The notes under the pieces: generated by a model
The model's database searches: none
Told to the model about the DNA's origin: nothing
What the model saw: only the letters and a program-made list of their open reading frames with translations
Part shown: piece after piece, positions 11,691 to 23,700 of the stretch
Layout of the letters: every line of letters begins with the position of its first letter
Position numbering within the stretch: the first letter of the stretch is position 1
Made by a program: the position numbers and the translations under genes
DNA from: Prochilodus magdalenae
Lineage: Eukaryota > Chordata > Actinopteri > Characiformes > Prochilodontidae
Length of the DNA stretch: 64,000 nt
Direction of reading: 5' to 3'
Assembly (NCBI GenBank): GCA_024036415.1
Contig: JAMWET010003871.1
Span: 411,501-475,500, forward strand

Positions 11691-13209
11691 TTGTTATATA
11701 AAAGAAAAGAAGTCCACAACGTTAATGTACAGACATTTGAGGGTGGGGTGGGGTTTGCCTGTAACCACGTTGCAGGCAAACTTCTTTGCTTAGATTAAAC
11801 AAGAGATTAAACAAGTCTTACTTTGCTGACATGAAATGCACCATGTGTAATTTCTCCAAACCAAAGAGTTTAAAATGTTACTAAAACAATTGTCTAGGCT
11901 GATGAAACAGAGCTTATGAATTGCCTCTCGATAGAGTTAGACTGATCAGAGGCAGACTATGTTTTGTGAGATCACAACCACAACTTACTGACAGTCTGGT
12001 ACACTACATTCAGGGGTCCACAAAAGTGTATATTCTATTCTCCCTATCCAAACAGGCCGGAGCCTTAATTTATGGAAAGTAATCACAATTTAAATCGAAG
12101 TCACTCTGTTAATCAGTAAAATTACAATGAGTTATTTTTTCAAAATTGTTCAGCCCTAAGTTCTCATCACCACCACTGTAATTAGTTCATTTAGCATGAA
12201 ACTAATCTGAATGACCTTGTTTGAAACTTGAACAATTTAATTATCCACAAATGTTGGAAAAAAATAGCAAGAGTTCCTCATTAAGATTATGTAGGCAAAT
12301 GTGTGGTGATTTAGGCATGCAGTTTGCACAATGCTAATTGGTTTGGTATAATTATATGTAAGCTTCATTAGCCTTGTAGCTTCCTCTAAAGAAGCAAATT
12401 TCAGACACCAAATATGTCCTGGCTGACTTACATTTGGGGGAAAATTGTGTAAATTAGATTTTTCACTAAGCCATTTCTCTAAGACTGTCATTTGGGCAGA
12501 TGGTCCTGTGCAGTGGCTAATGCGGGAGTGCTGGTGTAGCCTTGAGCCACTGCTTTTTATGCTAACCGGAGGATTTCTGCACCCAAGCTAGCTCTGCCTC
12601 TAGACAGAAAAGGACTTTAAGTGTAGAATCCTCATCCGCAGTGTAACATAGTTTGAGACTGAGCTGAATCCATGTCTGGAAAACTGGCCAGAAGTGATGT
12701 AGACCCACTAGCCAGAATAAAGAACACGGATGAACTGCAGAAAAAGACATTATGGAGCTTGTGTTAGATAGCAGTATGCACTCAGAGGATGGATTCTCAG
12801 ACTGTAAGGACGGATTCTGTGACATGGTGACCTGCTTTGTTGTGGCTTGGTTTTGAGCTGGCTGTTCTGTAGAGATTTGCCTCTTTACACACAGACACTG
12901 CTTGTGGGCCTGAGCCTGTGTTGTCTGAGTTCATGTGAAACCTCTTGTGAGAGTTTGCGAACCCTTTGAAGTCATCAGAAATAGCAAACAGTTGTTGTCA
13001 TTTTGGATGGTATTATTGGAAAGGCTCATTACATAGACATATCTGTACTGGAGAGATCAGTAGTTCCACAGTGATGTGGGAAATATCCTATGTCATATGG
13101 TCAGTAGTGTGTGGCGTACACTGAGAGAACAGTACAGGCCTGACCCATACAATGATGTGGTGCAGTAGCTCAGTGTGTTTTTTTGTGGGTATTGTGCTGT
13201 CATGGGTTG
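11691..13209. other. Intron 3, no recognised content
   Basis: Unremarkable AT-rich sequence. Open frames here are short, lack splice-framed similarity and are consistent with chance. Confidence 0.5.
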
Positions 13210-13229
13210 AATTCATTTGTCACCTTTGA

Positions 13230-13600
13230 GGGAGGGGTCACAGCTATCCAGTGTGATGATATTCCTTTATCCTATGATGAAACATTTTATCCTGATGGGA
13301 GTCTCTTCCAGGATAATAATGCCTCCATCCTTAGGGCAAAAGAGGTCACTGAGTGGTTTAATGAGATTGAAAATGGTGTAAATGGTATGCTGTAGCCTTT
13401 GCAATTAAAAGCTCACAGAAAATCATGGTAGCTGTTTGACTTCACTTTCCACCACCATCATTAGAACACCAGCTTGGGGAGTATCTTTTGGAATAATGGT
13501 GTTCCATCCCTTCAGAGCAGTTTCAGAGACTATGTTTGTCTGTGCCAAGCCACATTAAAGCTGTTCTGGTGGCTTCAACCTTACTAAGTCACTTGATTTT
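13230..13600 (+). mobile_element. Tc1-like transposase relic, sense strand, internally deleted
   Basis: A 70-codon frame (13183-13395) contains DGSLFQDNNASILRAKEV then TEWFNEIENGV. This matches the DDE-domain stretch before the last catalytic residue in Tc1-like elements (pattern G-x-x-F-Q-Q-D-N-A-P-x-H, then a short W-F motif). The conserved SPDLNPIEHLW block that should follow is deleted. The similarity resumes near 13450 with CACCACCATCATTAGAACACC and ends around CCACATTAAAGCTGTTCTGG at 13550-13572. A fossil, with no terminal repeats recognised. Confidence 0.65.
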
Positions 13601-16600
13601 GGTATTACTTAAAGTCTGAAAAATACTACTTGTAGTCGGCGACAGAAGAAGCTTAGGAAATTTATGCCATTATAGCACATTACTCATAGCTACTTCTTGC
13701 AGGCTTGCCAAAGGAAGCTTGCTGGGACATGCAAATTAATGATGAATCTATTCAATGTCTCAATAATTTATTAATTTATTAGGGTTGTCTAATGGACAAC
13801 TGGTTTATGTTATCTTCCAGTCTATGTGGGTGTCTGTGTAATAGATGGATGTGTATGTGACTGTGTGTGTGTGTGTGTGCGTGTGTGTGTGTGTTTAATG
13901 TCATTTACGCTACTCCTACCTTGATGCTAATGATGTTAACGTTAATGAACACGCAAGTAGACTGACAGGTCAGTGATGTTTATGCACTGAATTTGCCTAA
14001 TGCAGTAAAGTTCTCAGAGTGAGGATTGTGGCATCCAGGTGTATCAAAGTATAAGCTGTAATATAAATGGTTCTATGTATATTTCTTGACTGAGAATAGT
14101 CCACCAAACAAAAATATACAGCCTGGGCAGCGTTCTGTGACCACTGATGAGGGACGAGAGGATTGCCAACACAAATTTCCCAGCGGCAGATGCGCTAGGG
14201 TCTCTGACTGTACATGTACAGGGTGGAGCAGCAAGGTAGGCATGTCTAATAAATTGGACAGTGAGTGGACACAGTGTGCATAAACTCCAGCAGTGGTGCT
14301 GTGTCTGATCCACTGGTATCATTCCGACACGCCTATGTGATAAGCTGGGTGTAAGGAGTTTAGTGCATATGTGTTTATGTGTTTAGTGAGTAATGACTGT
14401 TACGGGATTTTCTACTGTACGTCAGTACAGAGTGTATGATGAGTGTATGTGTGAAACAGCTTGCGGGTCCCAGCCTTGCCTGAGCCTCCCACCACCCTGT
14501 CAACAGAAAGTGTATACTAGGAATAGCAGTGATTGAGCTGCCACCAAATCTGAGAGGTGAAATCCCTTTCTGGGAGTATTTAAAGTCTTAGTAAAGGTCT
14601 TTGAAGCAGTTTTAGGTCTCTTTGAGTGACATGTGATACCCTTGTGATGTACAATGTGTAAATATATGTTTTTGCAATCTTCATATCTTATGATATTGAT
14701 ATCCATGTTGCTTTGATGTAGAAATATCAGAATGGTTTCACTTTTTGATTTTGGTGTATCATAACTACTTAAACTGTAAACACATATAAAATTTGAAATA
14801 CGGGTCACAATTACTGCTTTTTCTGTTTTGTCTAAAATCCACATCTAGTCTGGTTGTGCACATATAGTGTAGTTGTCAAAGACACTGGATTCACAGTGAT
14901 ATTTTGCTAACGTGTTAATGCTTTTATTTGTCACTGTCTCGGAACTGTTTGGTTTTTGACCAGTAATTTTCAAAGTAAACATAAAGAACATAGACTTTGT
15001 GGATGGAGTGCAAATGTCACAACCTGCCCTGTCAAAGTACTACATGGCATACCGGTAGTACTGATACTACCATAGCATATTGTCGGCAGCAGTGGATAAA
15101 AGAAGTTTACATAGAGAGAAGAGGAATATTGTAAAATATATGGGTCATTTGTTGGTCATTAGAACATTATTCAAAAGGTATACTTGCAAAAATAATCCAA
15201 AAAGCCAAATGCTAATGTTTCATTTTATTTAATAACATTCGTCCCTACTCTAGATCACTGTTTAATTACACAGCACTTACTGGGATTCGAACCCTTGATG
15301 ACAGGGTGATTTTAGATAACAGTGCCAGTTGTATGGTCTTGATAAATTGTTAAGGCTGGTCAGCAGGAACATGGGAAGTAGGGGTGCTGAGGGTGCTCTA
15401 GATTTTAGGATTTCCAGTTTTGTACCCTGTTACTGCTAATAAAAAGAAGCTGTCCACAACTTTTAATCTCTCACTTACTGTGCATTCCAGTGTATGACTG
15501 TGGATTTGGCTCAGTTGGTTAACATGCTAGTCTGTTTGGACAATAATCAACTCATTTGCATAAAGTTTACCTAAATTTTAAACAATGATTTATGTAACTG
15601 CTCACCATGTGTGTATGAGGGACAGGGATGCAGTCTCACTTCTTTTCTGAAATGCCAAGAAATGCTATGTTTCTATAGTCACATGAAAACACAGGACAGC
15701 TTTTTTGTGTTCAAGCTTTTAATGTAAATTTTTTTTTAAGTCTTTTTGTCAGACTGGCCAAAAGGAGGATTTTTTCACGCCTGTCTGACTGACTGACTGA
15801 CTGACAGACAGACAGAAGTGTAGCCCTCAGTTGGTGGCTGTAATTTCAAAGGAATGAGATATTTTTTGAGAGATTTAACCTGGTTTTTGCTTCATGTAGA
15901 GTTATCATTTGTTTGCAGCTCAGAGAGCCTGGGCAGGGAGAACAGTGGCCCACCCAATGAGGGCTAACATTTCTGTGCCACAACGATGATGCCCATCTAG
16001 GAACACAAACACAATTCTGGGAACACATTGCACAGAGACTTTTTTCCAACAAACTTTGGATTCGGGCATTTCAGAATGTTAGGGAAAACCTTCTGTAGGG
16101 TTAGTTGTTTCCAGTCACTGGCCATCCATGCAAACTGATAAGACAGCTGGCCACTTGTGAAGAGTGTGGGGTAGAGGTTGAAATGTTTGTGTAACAGCAG
16201 TTCACTGTTGTGTATAGCATATGCCAAGTAATAAGATCATTTGTAATGTATTAGGTGGCTTATGGCTTAAAAACATAATTTATAAAAAAAAAAAAGCTGT
16301 TTTCTTTGCACAATTCAGCTTTAGTAATATCGCAACATTACCACATTATCCTAGCTAAATACTCTTTTTTTAATTTCAGGCTTTAAGTTTCAGTTAACTG
16401 ACATTTATTGAATGCTAGTTAATACTGCATTCCCTGTCACTTAAGGAGTGGCCAGCCAACAATGTTTAAGTAAAGTGATCCCATTGTGGTTTGAGAGAAA
16501 TAGAAATTTGTATTGGAATATTTTGGTCAGTTAATATTGGTCAGGTATGTGTCAGCTTCTTATTTCTAAAAATAACCATAGACTTGTGTTCTTGCAGCAG

Positions 16601-17859
16601 ATCCTGTGTCTGATGAAAACTTTGAAAAGCTAATTTTGGACCATATGTTTGTGAGCTAGTAAACATCCCTGTGGAATACATTTTTGCACTCATATGGGCG
16701 TGATTGTAAAAATGTCTATCCTATCTGCTACAGACTTAAAAACAGGCTTGCCTAGTCTTGCTCACTGTGGATCTGTAGTGTAGAGTAGTATAGTGGTCTG
16801 CACATCCTCAGAGAGGCGCATTTTGGTACAATTTGTTGGGATATCACATCCTTGTATCACCCACCCCAACTGACAAAACAATGTGACAAAGAGGGATTAA
16901 ATTACCTCGGTAGTTCACTACATTTCAGACATATTTGATGCTTTTTGTCTGATCTGCGTCCCTGTTCCTAATAGACTCCTCATGAAGCTGCAGTTCAGTG
17001 TTTTTTCAGTGTTCATTTCCCCATATCAGATTTTCACACACTACCTACCTGACTAAGGTGGGGAGGGATCTGAAATACAAGCTGAAGGACTTTGGGAATT
17101 GCCTACACAACCACAGAACCACAGCTGATGTGTACTGCAGGTCTCTCTGCAGGTCTGATTTTTGCCACTCTTCTCCGTGTTCAGTCTATTGAAGAGTTGG
17201 AGACATGCTGCCTTGTAATGAAATTTTAAAATTTTCTTACCCCCAATCTTTTGACAAGGGGGTTTAGCAAAGACTTATACTAACTGTGTAAAGGTTGCGT
17301 CTGTTAAGTTTTTACAACTCGTCTGGTTGCTAAGTTACCAGATGCACCATGATAGTGTGTAAGAGCCTTTTTTGCGTCGCTGCTTCTTCATTCATAGCTC
17401 TGTGCAGAGATGGAGATACAAGGAAGGGTGAATGGAGAGACAAACGAGCAATTTCTAAAGCAACGCTGTAGGAAGGACGTGGACCCAGGGTTAAGGGGGC
17501 CGGTGGGGGGTTGCATTGTTATGAAATATTAAAATGGCATTACAGGTAGTATGTGGTATTTTTGTTTCCATGGAGATTTATTACAAGCCTTGCCTACTAT
17601 GTTATGCAGGTCTTACTCAGTCAAACAATTAAACTATATTAATGCTAATATTATTATTATTATTATTATTATTACAACAACAATAACTTTCTTTACAATA
17701 TTGTACAAATTCCACCTTTAATTTGTTTAATTGCCAGTCAAAACAGCCAGTTATTCAGGATCAGGAACAATAGCAGAAAACGCAGGGTTTAATTCCAAAA
17801 TATATTAAAGACCATTTATATGATGTATATCTATTATTATCATTAATATAATCTTTATC
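13601..17859. other. Intron 3, microsatellites and unrecognised sequence
   Basis: Contains a GT run (13861-13894), a CTGA/CAGA tetranucleotide run (15782-15814) and an ATT run (17648-17675). A GGGATTCGAACCCTTGATG stretch at 15281-15299 resembles a tRNA-type B box, and GGCTCAGTTGGTTAACATG at 15509-15527 resembles an A box. Their order and the spacing of about 210 bp do not make a tRNA gene, so they may be SINE scraps. No coding exon seen. Confidence 0.45.
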
Positions 17860-18290
17860 AAAGATAAGATAAACATGTATTCTTTATGATGTTGAGATCT
17901 GGACTCTGGGGTGGTCAGTCTGTTGTTCTGAGAGCACAAGTAGTTTCTTTGTTTGTGATCCTTTTCCCAGTGAGGAGCTTCTTCACAGCTACATATCATT
18001 TTAGGCCCATGGCATAGTTCTTATCTCACAGTGGAAGTTACCTGTGGAGTTTTTCAGAGCTGATGCAAGTGTTGGTCTTAAAACAGGTGTTGTACTCCAG
18101 TTTTCAAGATATTCTCCTTATACATGTGGATGGTCTCAATATAGATATGTATATTCATAGCATTCAATTGCATCATTAAGCAGATTTGATTGAGTAAATA
18201 AAATGAATTATGATGTGGTCTCAAACTTCTGGAAAGCACTGTGTAGGGCATGTATGAAAAGTGGTTCAAAATGCTTCACAGTGCATGTGT
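17860..18290 (-). mobile_element. Tc1-like transposase relic, antisense
   Basis: Read on the minus strand, 17879-17935 gives ...TTD-stop-PPQSPDLNIIK, the conserved W-P-x-x-S-P-D-L-N-x-I-E block of Tc1-like transposases. The tryptophan codon has become a TGA stop and glutamate has become lysine. The rest of the 430 bp (AGCTTCTTCACAGCTACA, ACAGGTGTTGTACTCCAG, TTCTGGAAAGCACTG) follows the usual C-terminal and 3' layout of that family as I recall it. No terminal inverted repeats identified. Confidence 0.6.
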
Positions 18291-18310
18291 ACAAACCAAT
18301 GTAAATAAAA

Positions 18311-18460
18311 CAGTGTTATTCAACCCTGGCCCTGAAGGCACGTGCCCTGCACATTTTATCACTTACACCTGACTTAACTTATCAGCTCATTTACAAGCCT
18401 TTTAAGAGTTACGGGGGATGTACATAAAGCAGGGAATCCCCTAAAATGTGCAAGGCTGAG
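18311..18460. mobile_element. Small palindromic hAT-type MITE fragment
   Basis: TTCAACCCTGGCCCTGAAGG, then TGCCCTGCACATTTTA at one end, and CTAAAATGTGCAAGGC in reverse sense near the other, with CTTATCAGCTCATTTACAAG in the middle. This is a layout common in fish (ends of the type CCTGGTCCTGGAGGA...). The outer right end is degraded. The right end of another copy is at 45340-45382. Confidence 0.55.
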
Positions 18461-18719
18461 TGTGTAATATACTAAATGTGTGAAAGTAAAAATCTAGAAA
18501 TTTACATCTGTATATTATTGCCTATATTAAGGGAAAGGAGTTAACAGATATATGTGAGCACTATATGTAATCACACTTTTTCATATTAGACTTATTCAGT
18601 GGAGCTTCTAGATATAGTAGAGTTGATTGTTAAAATCGTATACCTGTGAGCATTATATCTACACCAGTGAGCATTATAATTACAATTATACTTCCTGCCT
18701 AATGTGCTGTCCTCTGCCT

Positions 18720-18965
18720 GCTGCCAAAACAACTCCGGCCCGCCAAGGCATGGACTCTAGAAAACCTCTGAAGGTGCCCTGTGGTGTCTGGCTCCAAGGC
18801 AGGAGCAGCAGGTACCACTATGCAGTGCTGCTGTGGTTCAGACTGATTGTAAAAGCACGTCTCACAGATGCTTAATTGGATTGAGATTTGAGGTATTTGG
18901 AGGGTCTCTATCTAATGTTACTCAAACCATTCTTAAGTAATGTGTGCAGTGTGGCAGGACACGTT
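18720..18965 (-). mobile_element. Tc1-like transposase relic, antisense
   Basis: The plus strand reads CAGATGCTTAATTGGATTGA then GATTTGAGGTATTTGGAGG. This is the reverse complement of the DLNPIEHL-coding region of a Tc1-like transposase (compare 45011-45040). Upstream, GGCATGGACTCTAGAAAACC and GGTGTCTGGCTCCAAGG continue the same family, and ACCATTCTTAAGTAATGTG follows. Frame is broken and ends are missing. Confidence 0.6.
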
Positions 18966-19484
18966 ATAATGTGCACAGTAATTGTGCATTAAAATGTGCA
19001 GTCGCGTGTCCTCTGGAGAGGATGAAATCAATAAACTTAAAATAGAATCACTTTTTAGTCACTTAGAAAATCAATAAAACATGGAATTTGACCAGAGACT
19101 CCTAAACGTTATCATATGGCTGTATGTACATTGATTCTTCATATATGTTTGCTAAACCTACTGTATCAGAATTTCCTATGGCTCAGGTCCTGATAGGTTA
19201 TAGATTTAATTTCAGTTATTTATGCCTACTGATAAACTGCCATGCAATATTTATATCTGGAGATCATGTGTTTTGTCACTTAAAACATGGAGTGCACAAT
19301 GCCTGTCAAGGCATGCAAGTCATCTTCTGTCCAATAACCAGTACAGAGTTACTGCATCATCATTTACTTGTCATTCAAATAACATTAGAATCCTGCTTGC
19401 TCAAATTTACTGGCATGACAACTGTCCATTATATTATACTATTTTTCAAATTTTACTTTTGTTTATATTACCCTCATCAGTGGT
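18966..19484. other. Intron 3, no recognised content
   Basis: AT-rich sequence between two Tc1-like relics. The first part of the open frame beginning at 19124 is chance sequence; only its end (from 19485) is transposase-derived. Confidence 0.4.
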
Positions 19485-19822
19485 CCTCACCAAGACATCA
19501 CATATCCAGAAGGCCTGGTGTCACTCCACCTCCACCCCTACTGCACAATCTGCAGGAACTGTGTGAGAATGTTCAAGCTGCATGGGATGGATTATCACAG
19601 GACACCATTAGAAACCTCTACAACTCCATGCTGAGACATCAGGCATGTTGTGTTAGCAAACATGGCGTCCCGACCCTATACTAAGAGACACTACTCCTGC
19701 ATGTGTAGCTCAATAAATATCGCCCATATCAGTCTAAATTAATCATCATTTATTGTTCCTGGTAACCTTTATCTTCCTTCCCAACAGCACTGCAATCCCA
19801 CACTTCCTTCTGGGTGCAACTA
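19485..19822 (+). mobile_element. Tc1-like element, 3' part (family A, copy 1)
   Basis: Encodes HNLQELCENVQAAWDGLSQD then TIRNLYNSMLRHQACCVSKHG. This corresponds to the C-terminal LQELW-x-x-x-Q-x-x-W...S-M-P-R-R segment of Tc1-like transposases, ending in a stop at 19680-19682. A 3' non-coding tail and the terminal TTCCTTCTGGGTGCAACTA follow. The same tail ends the copies at 30851-31060 and 47126-47701. The 5' half and left inverted end are missing. Confidence 0.7.
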
Positions 19823-22800
19823 TTCTTTTGATGATGAGTATATATAATACATAAACAGAATAGTTTTTAAGCATCTAATATATATGTTATCCCACACATT
19901 TTGCAATTTAGTCTTGTTTTAATTGTGACACTGAACCAAAATAAAATATTTAAAAACTGTAATTGTATAAATATCAGGACGTTTTAGTTAGTAATAAAAA
20001 TACAGTGGAAATTTAATGTCATTTTGGTCTTGATTATATTAACTTTTTTGTTTTCTGCTTTTTCCCCACATTGAAAAAAATAATGCTAAGCACTGTACAT
20101 ATGCACTAAGCTATTTTTGATTCTGTGATTTTATTGGGACTAATACTGGCACTTAAATCCAGTATCTGTATAAGTGATGGGGATAATGATATCTAGAGCT
20201 ATCACCATGAAGCACACAGCAGCATGCTCATGGCTAATTATAAATCAATATTTTATATTAATATTAGATCATGCTAGCGACTTACCTGAATGACTGAGCC
20301 AGGCAAAAATCACTCACCTGCTGTGTAGTTACTTACATTATGACTTCAAGTTAGTCCAGATTGCTATTGTATCCATTAGCACCACCTGCAGTGCAGCTCT
20401 GCCAGTCAGCTGTATCACTCAGCAGCTTGGTCTTGTGACCCTATGCTTCAACCAAACTGGAAAAATATGATAGAAGTTACTGCATTAATGATGGTGATAT
20501 TTAATAAAGCCAGAGAAGCTACTGTGTTATCACAGGTTTATCTATGTATTATTTGTTTAGGTAACGGTATCTGAAAAAGTAGTATTGGTGCTTTTCAATT
20601 GTTTACATTGTTTACTTTTGTCTTTTTATACCAATTTCAAGTGTAATAAGTTCCAAATATAGAACGGGTAATGTATATGTTGAAATGGCGCTGCTGTGAG
20701 ATGAAAAAAAAAAGAAGAAGAAAAAACCCCACAAAAGATCATCAGAAGTTACTTTAACCTGGTAAGTCTTTTGACAGTTGAAAATAATCATTATTATCGT
20801 TATCAGTCATCACAAATTATAACAGCTGTAAAGGTTCATTGGCATCACATTATCCTCTTTTCTGTTCATCCTCATTTATAACGCGCAGTATAAAAGAAAA
20901 CGTGTAGCCTGGTGGTTCTGTCTCTGGGGGGGATGAGCCTCAAGAAGCCGTTGTTTGTCATGGGAACGATATGCTGAATCATCCTGATCATTTGGGCTCG
21001 GAGGACAGATTGAATACAGATTGGCTTCCACCAGGAGCTGCTTTTACTTATTTATTTATTTTTGACTGCCATATAAAGAGACGAAGCCCATGGAGAGCAA
21101 GTGGGTTTCCTTTGATAGAGACAAATGGCTTTAAATCAGCAATGCCTTTCTAAGAGCTATTTATTAGGCCAGTTACCTTTAACAACACTGCATCGGTATG
21201 TGTAGTAAACCATGACTTGGCTAATGCAACGTGAATGCTGTGTGTTAGCCAAGAAATTTAGCGTTGCATAACCTTGAATATTATATGGACTGAAATCATA
21301 TAGCCACTGTTATATGCTTAGCTACAACTAAATGTTTAACTAACCCGTTCCAGAGAAAATAGGCAATTTAGCATCTCCTTTAGCAGTCCTTTTGGGCCCT
21401 ACGCTGTTTGCATTTATCAAATGCATTACCAATATTTACTTTAAATTTTTCGGCATCTTAGGCTGGGTAGAATCAACTGTTATCTCTATTGATACAGTTT
21501 GTTTGCACGCTATGCCATGCGGTGTTTGCTTGCTAACTTGTTTCATATCTGGCATCCCAGGGCATAGAAATGGGATAAGGAAATGGGCAGTGGGCAGGAT
21601 CACAGGCCAGAACCCAAACAAAATTTAAAGGAAAGCCGAAACTAGTCCCATTACAGTCTACCAAATTATACCAAACCAAAATGACTACTTTGCAGAAAAT
21701 AAATAAAAATTCTAACTATTAATGCACATTGAAGATAACCAAAATGAAAAAATAATAATAATTAAACAGCACTAATAAAAAATACTAATAAGAATATTAC
21801 CAACTTAAAACCCTGAACCGGGCAAACGAACTAGTAAGGTAAATCATTGTTGGCTTCTACTTCATGATTACTTTAACAATACTAGTCAACTGGTAAAAAC
21901 ATCAACATCAATTTTCTTTCATTGTCAACAATTTGTCTTCCATCTCAAAGATTATCTTGGTTATATAAACGGTCTATGTCCACTTTACCCACTTTACAGA
22001 AAACCAAATGGTGATACATTTTCCCGAGAGGCCCTGTAAGTGTTTGCGTTATGGACTGATCCCTATTGACCCCCAAAGCTAGAGGTAGTATCAAAGAGGA
22101 GAATTGTGAGAGCAATGGATAGCCGTGAAGAGTCTATTCTGTCCGTCTAGAGTTGGGGATCCAGTAAGAAAGTGGTGGATAGCTTTGATGGGACTGGAGA
22201 GTGACTCAGAGCGCTGTACACAAACCCTGGCTCCTGGAGAGCTTTAATCTGTCATGTACTGCCATCAATTTTTTGGCAGCTATCACCTGCCCCTTTTAAT
22301 CTTCTTCTACCACTTGGCTGAAACAAAATCTCTTAAGATGAGAGACGGCTGTGCCAGCATATCCGGCGCGAGCTTTGTGGTTCAGATTGTTTACTTTTTG
22401 CACTTAACTCGCAGGAAAAGAACATATTTTATTATGATTTGAATTTGATGAAAGGCTGTGTGTTGATTTGCAGAAAGAAAAAACATGTTTTTGTCGTAAT
22501 TTGACATTAGAAACGTAAAATAGTTTTGTTAAACATGAATCATGAACCTGAAATGTGCAGAGACCAGAGATCTTTATTTATACCGTTAACAGAATTATTA
22601 GCAGAAATACACAAAAACTAAAGCACGATTTTAATGTCCACTGCAGAACTAGCTAAACAGTAAACACAATTACTGATTTTAAAGGCTTCTGTGTATGAAT
22701 AAAAGTTTATCCCCTTTATGTTTGGTCGTCTTTAAGGACAGCAAAAGCCAACCTGAGTTCAGTGAACTGCTAATTTTATTCGACCCTTATCCCACCCTAT

Positions 22801-23089
22801 TATCACTGCATTCATAAATACTAAAACTAAATCTACTACTTCAATCAACAGTTAAGACTCATTAAATCAGAACTTTTGACTAACTAATATGATGTAATGT
22901 AATGTATTAACATCTAATTATGTTGACTTAAGATCATTTTAAGTATTATAATCATTGTTAATGACTTGACATGTTATGTAACCTATGACTTTGATAGTTA
23001 GTCAATCCTTAATGTAATGTGTTACCAAATTTCAAAACTACAATAACTAGTACCAACGAGTTATTAATTTTTTAGGATATACAGAAGTA
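19823..23089. other. Intron 3, AT-rich with two denser blocks
   Basis: Two repeat-free, higher-complexity blocks stand out: 20880-21180 (with GATATGCTGAATCATCCTGA and TTGACTGCCATATAAAGAGA) and 22020-22460 (with CAGCTATCACCTGCCCCTTT and CAGCATATCCGGCGCGAGC). Neither has coding structure. They look like candidate conserved non-coding elements, but conservation cannot be judged from one sequence. The remainder is plain AT-rich intron. Confidence 0.4.
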
Positions 23090-23700
23090 GATGCAACTCA
23101 AAAGATAGAGGTGTTCAGTTTCTACCCCCAGGCCATCAGAGCTCTGAAAACCTCACTTCCTCCAACCACCATTCCACCTCACCCACATTCCCTGCCACAA
23201 GCATCTTACCAGTCCTGAGTAGTTTGTGCCGAGTCCTCTTTCCTACAAGATAAACACCAGAACATTACAGACTGCTTAATTTCACAGACTGTACCTTTTG
23301 CACATATCTTGGTGATTCACAGTATCACTTCTATATAAGGATGAGTATTATTACTGGGCTATTTATAGTTTTATATATTTATAGTTTTATAGTTTATAGT
23401 TTAATAGTTAATCATTTTTTGCTGGTACCTACCTATCTACCTATCTATCTATTATATTTATACTGCATTATGTACTGTGTGTATGATACATGTAATGTGT
23501 ATGACACATGTATACTTAATAAGGAGAGCTGAATCTATATTTGGCTGCTATTGCACAGTTCATTTATTTGCACTAATACTTCATACGGTACAAATGTTCT
23601 GCGCCCTTACCTATCAGACTTATATAGCATATATTGTACATTTTCTTAATTTAAATACACACAAATCTATTTTTCTTCCCTCTAGTCTTTTCTTTCTTTC
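23090..23700 (+). mobile_element. L2-like LINE 3' fragment, degenerate
   Basis: TTCTACCCCCAGGCCATCAG then AGCTCTGAA corresponds in position and sense to the last ORF codons of the LINE at 1-1028 (there CCTCAGGCCATAAGACTGTT). It is followed by a similar C/A-rich 3' UTR start, TTGCAC blocks, a short TATCTACC run (23430-23452) and a T-rich tail. The boundary on the right is uncertain. Confidence 0.5.

Noticed and set aside
15281..15527. tRNA gene suggested by A-box-like and B-box-like sequences
   Set aside because: The order is B then A on the plus strand, about 210 bp apart, and no cloverleaf can be drawn.
19124..19484. N-terminal part of the 186-codon frame as a gene
   Set aside because: Only the end of the frame is transposase-derived; the first 120 codons are chance AT-rich sequence joined to it.
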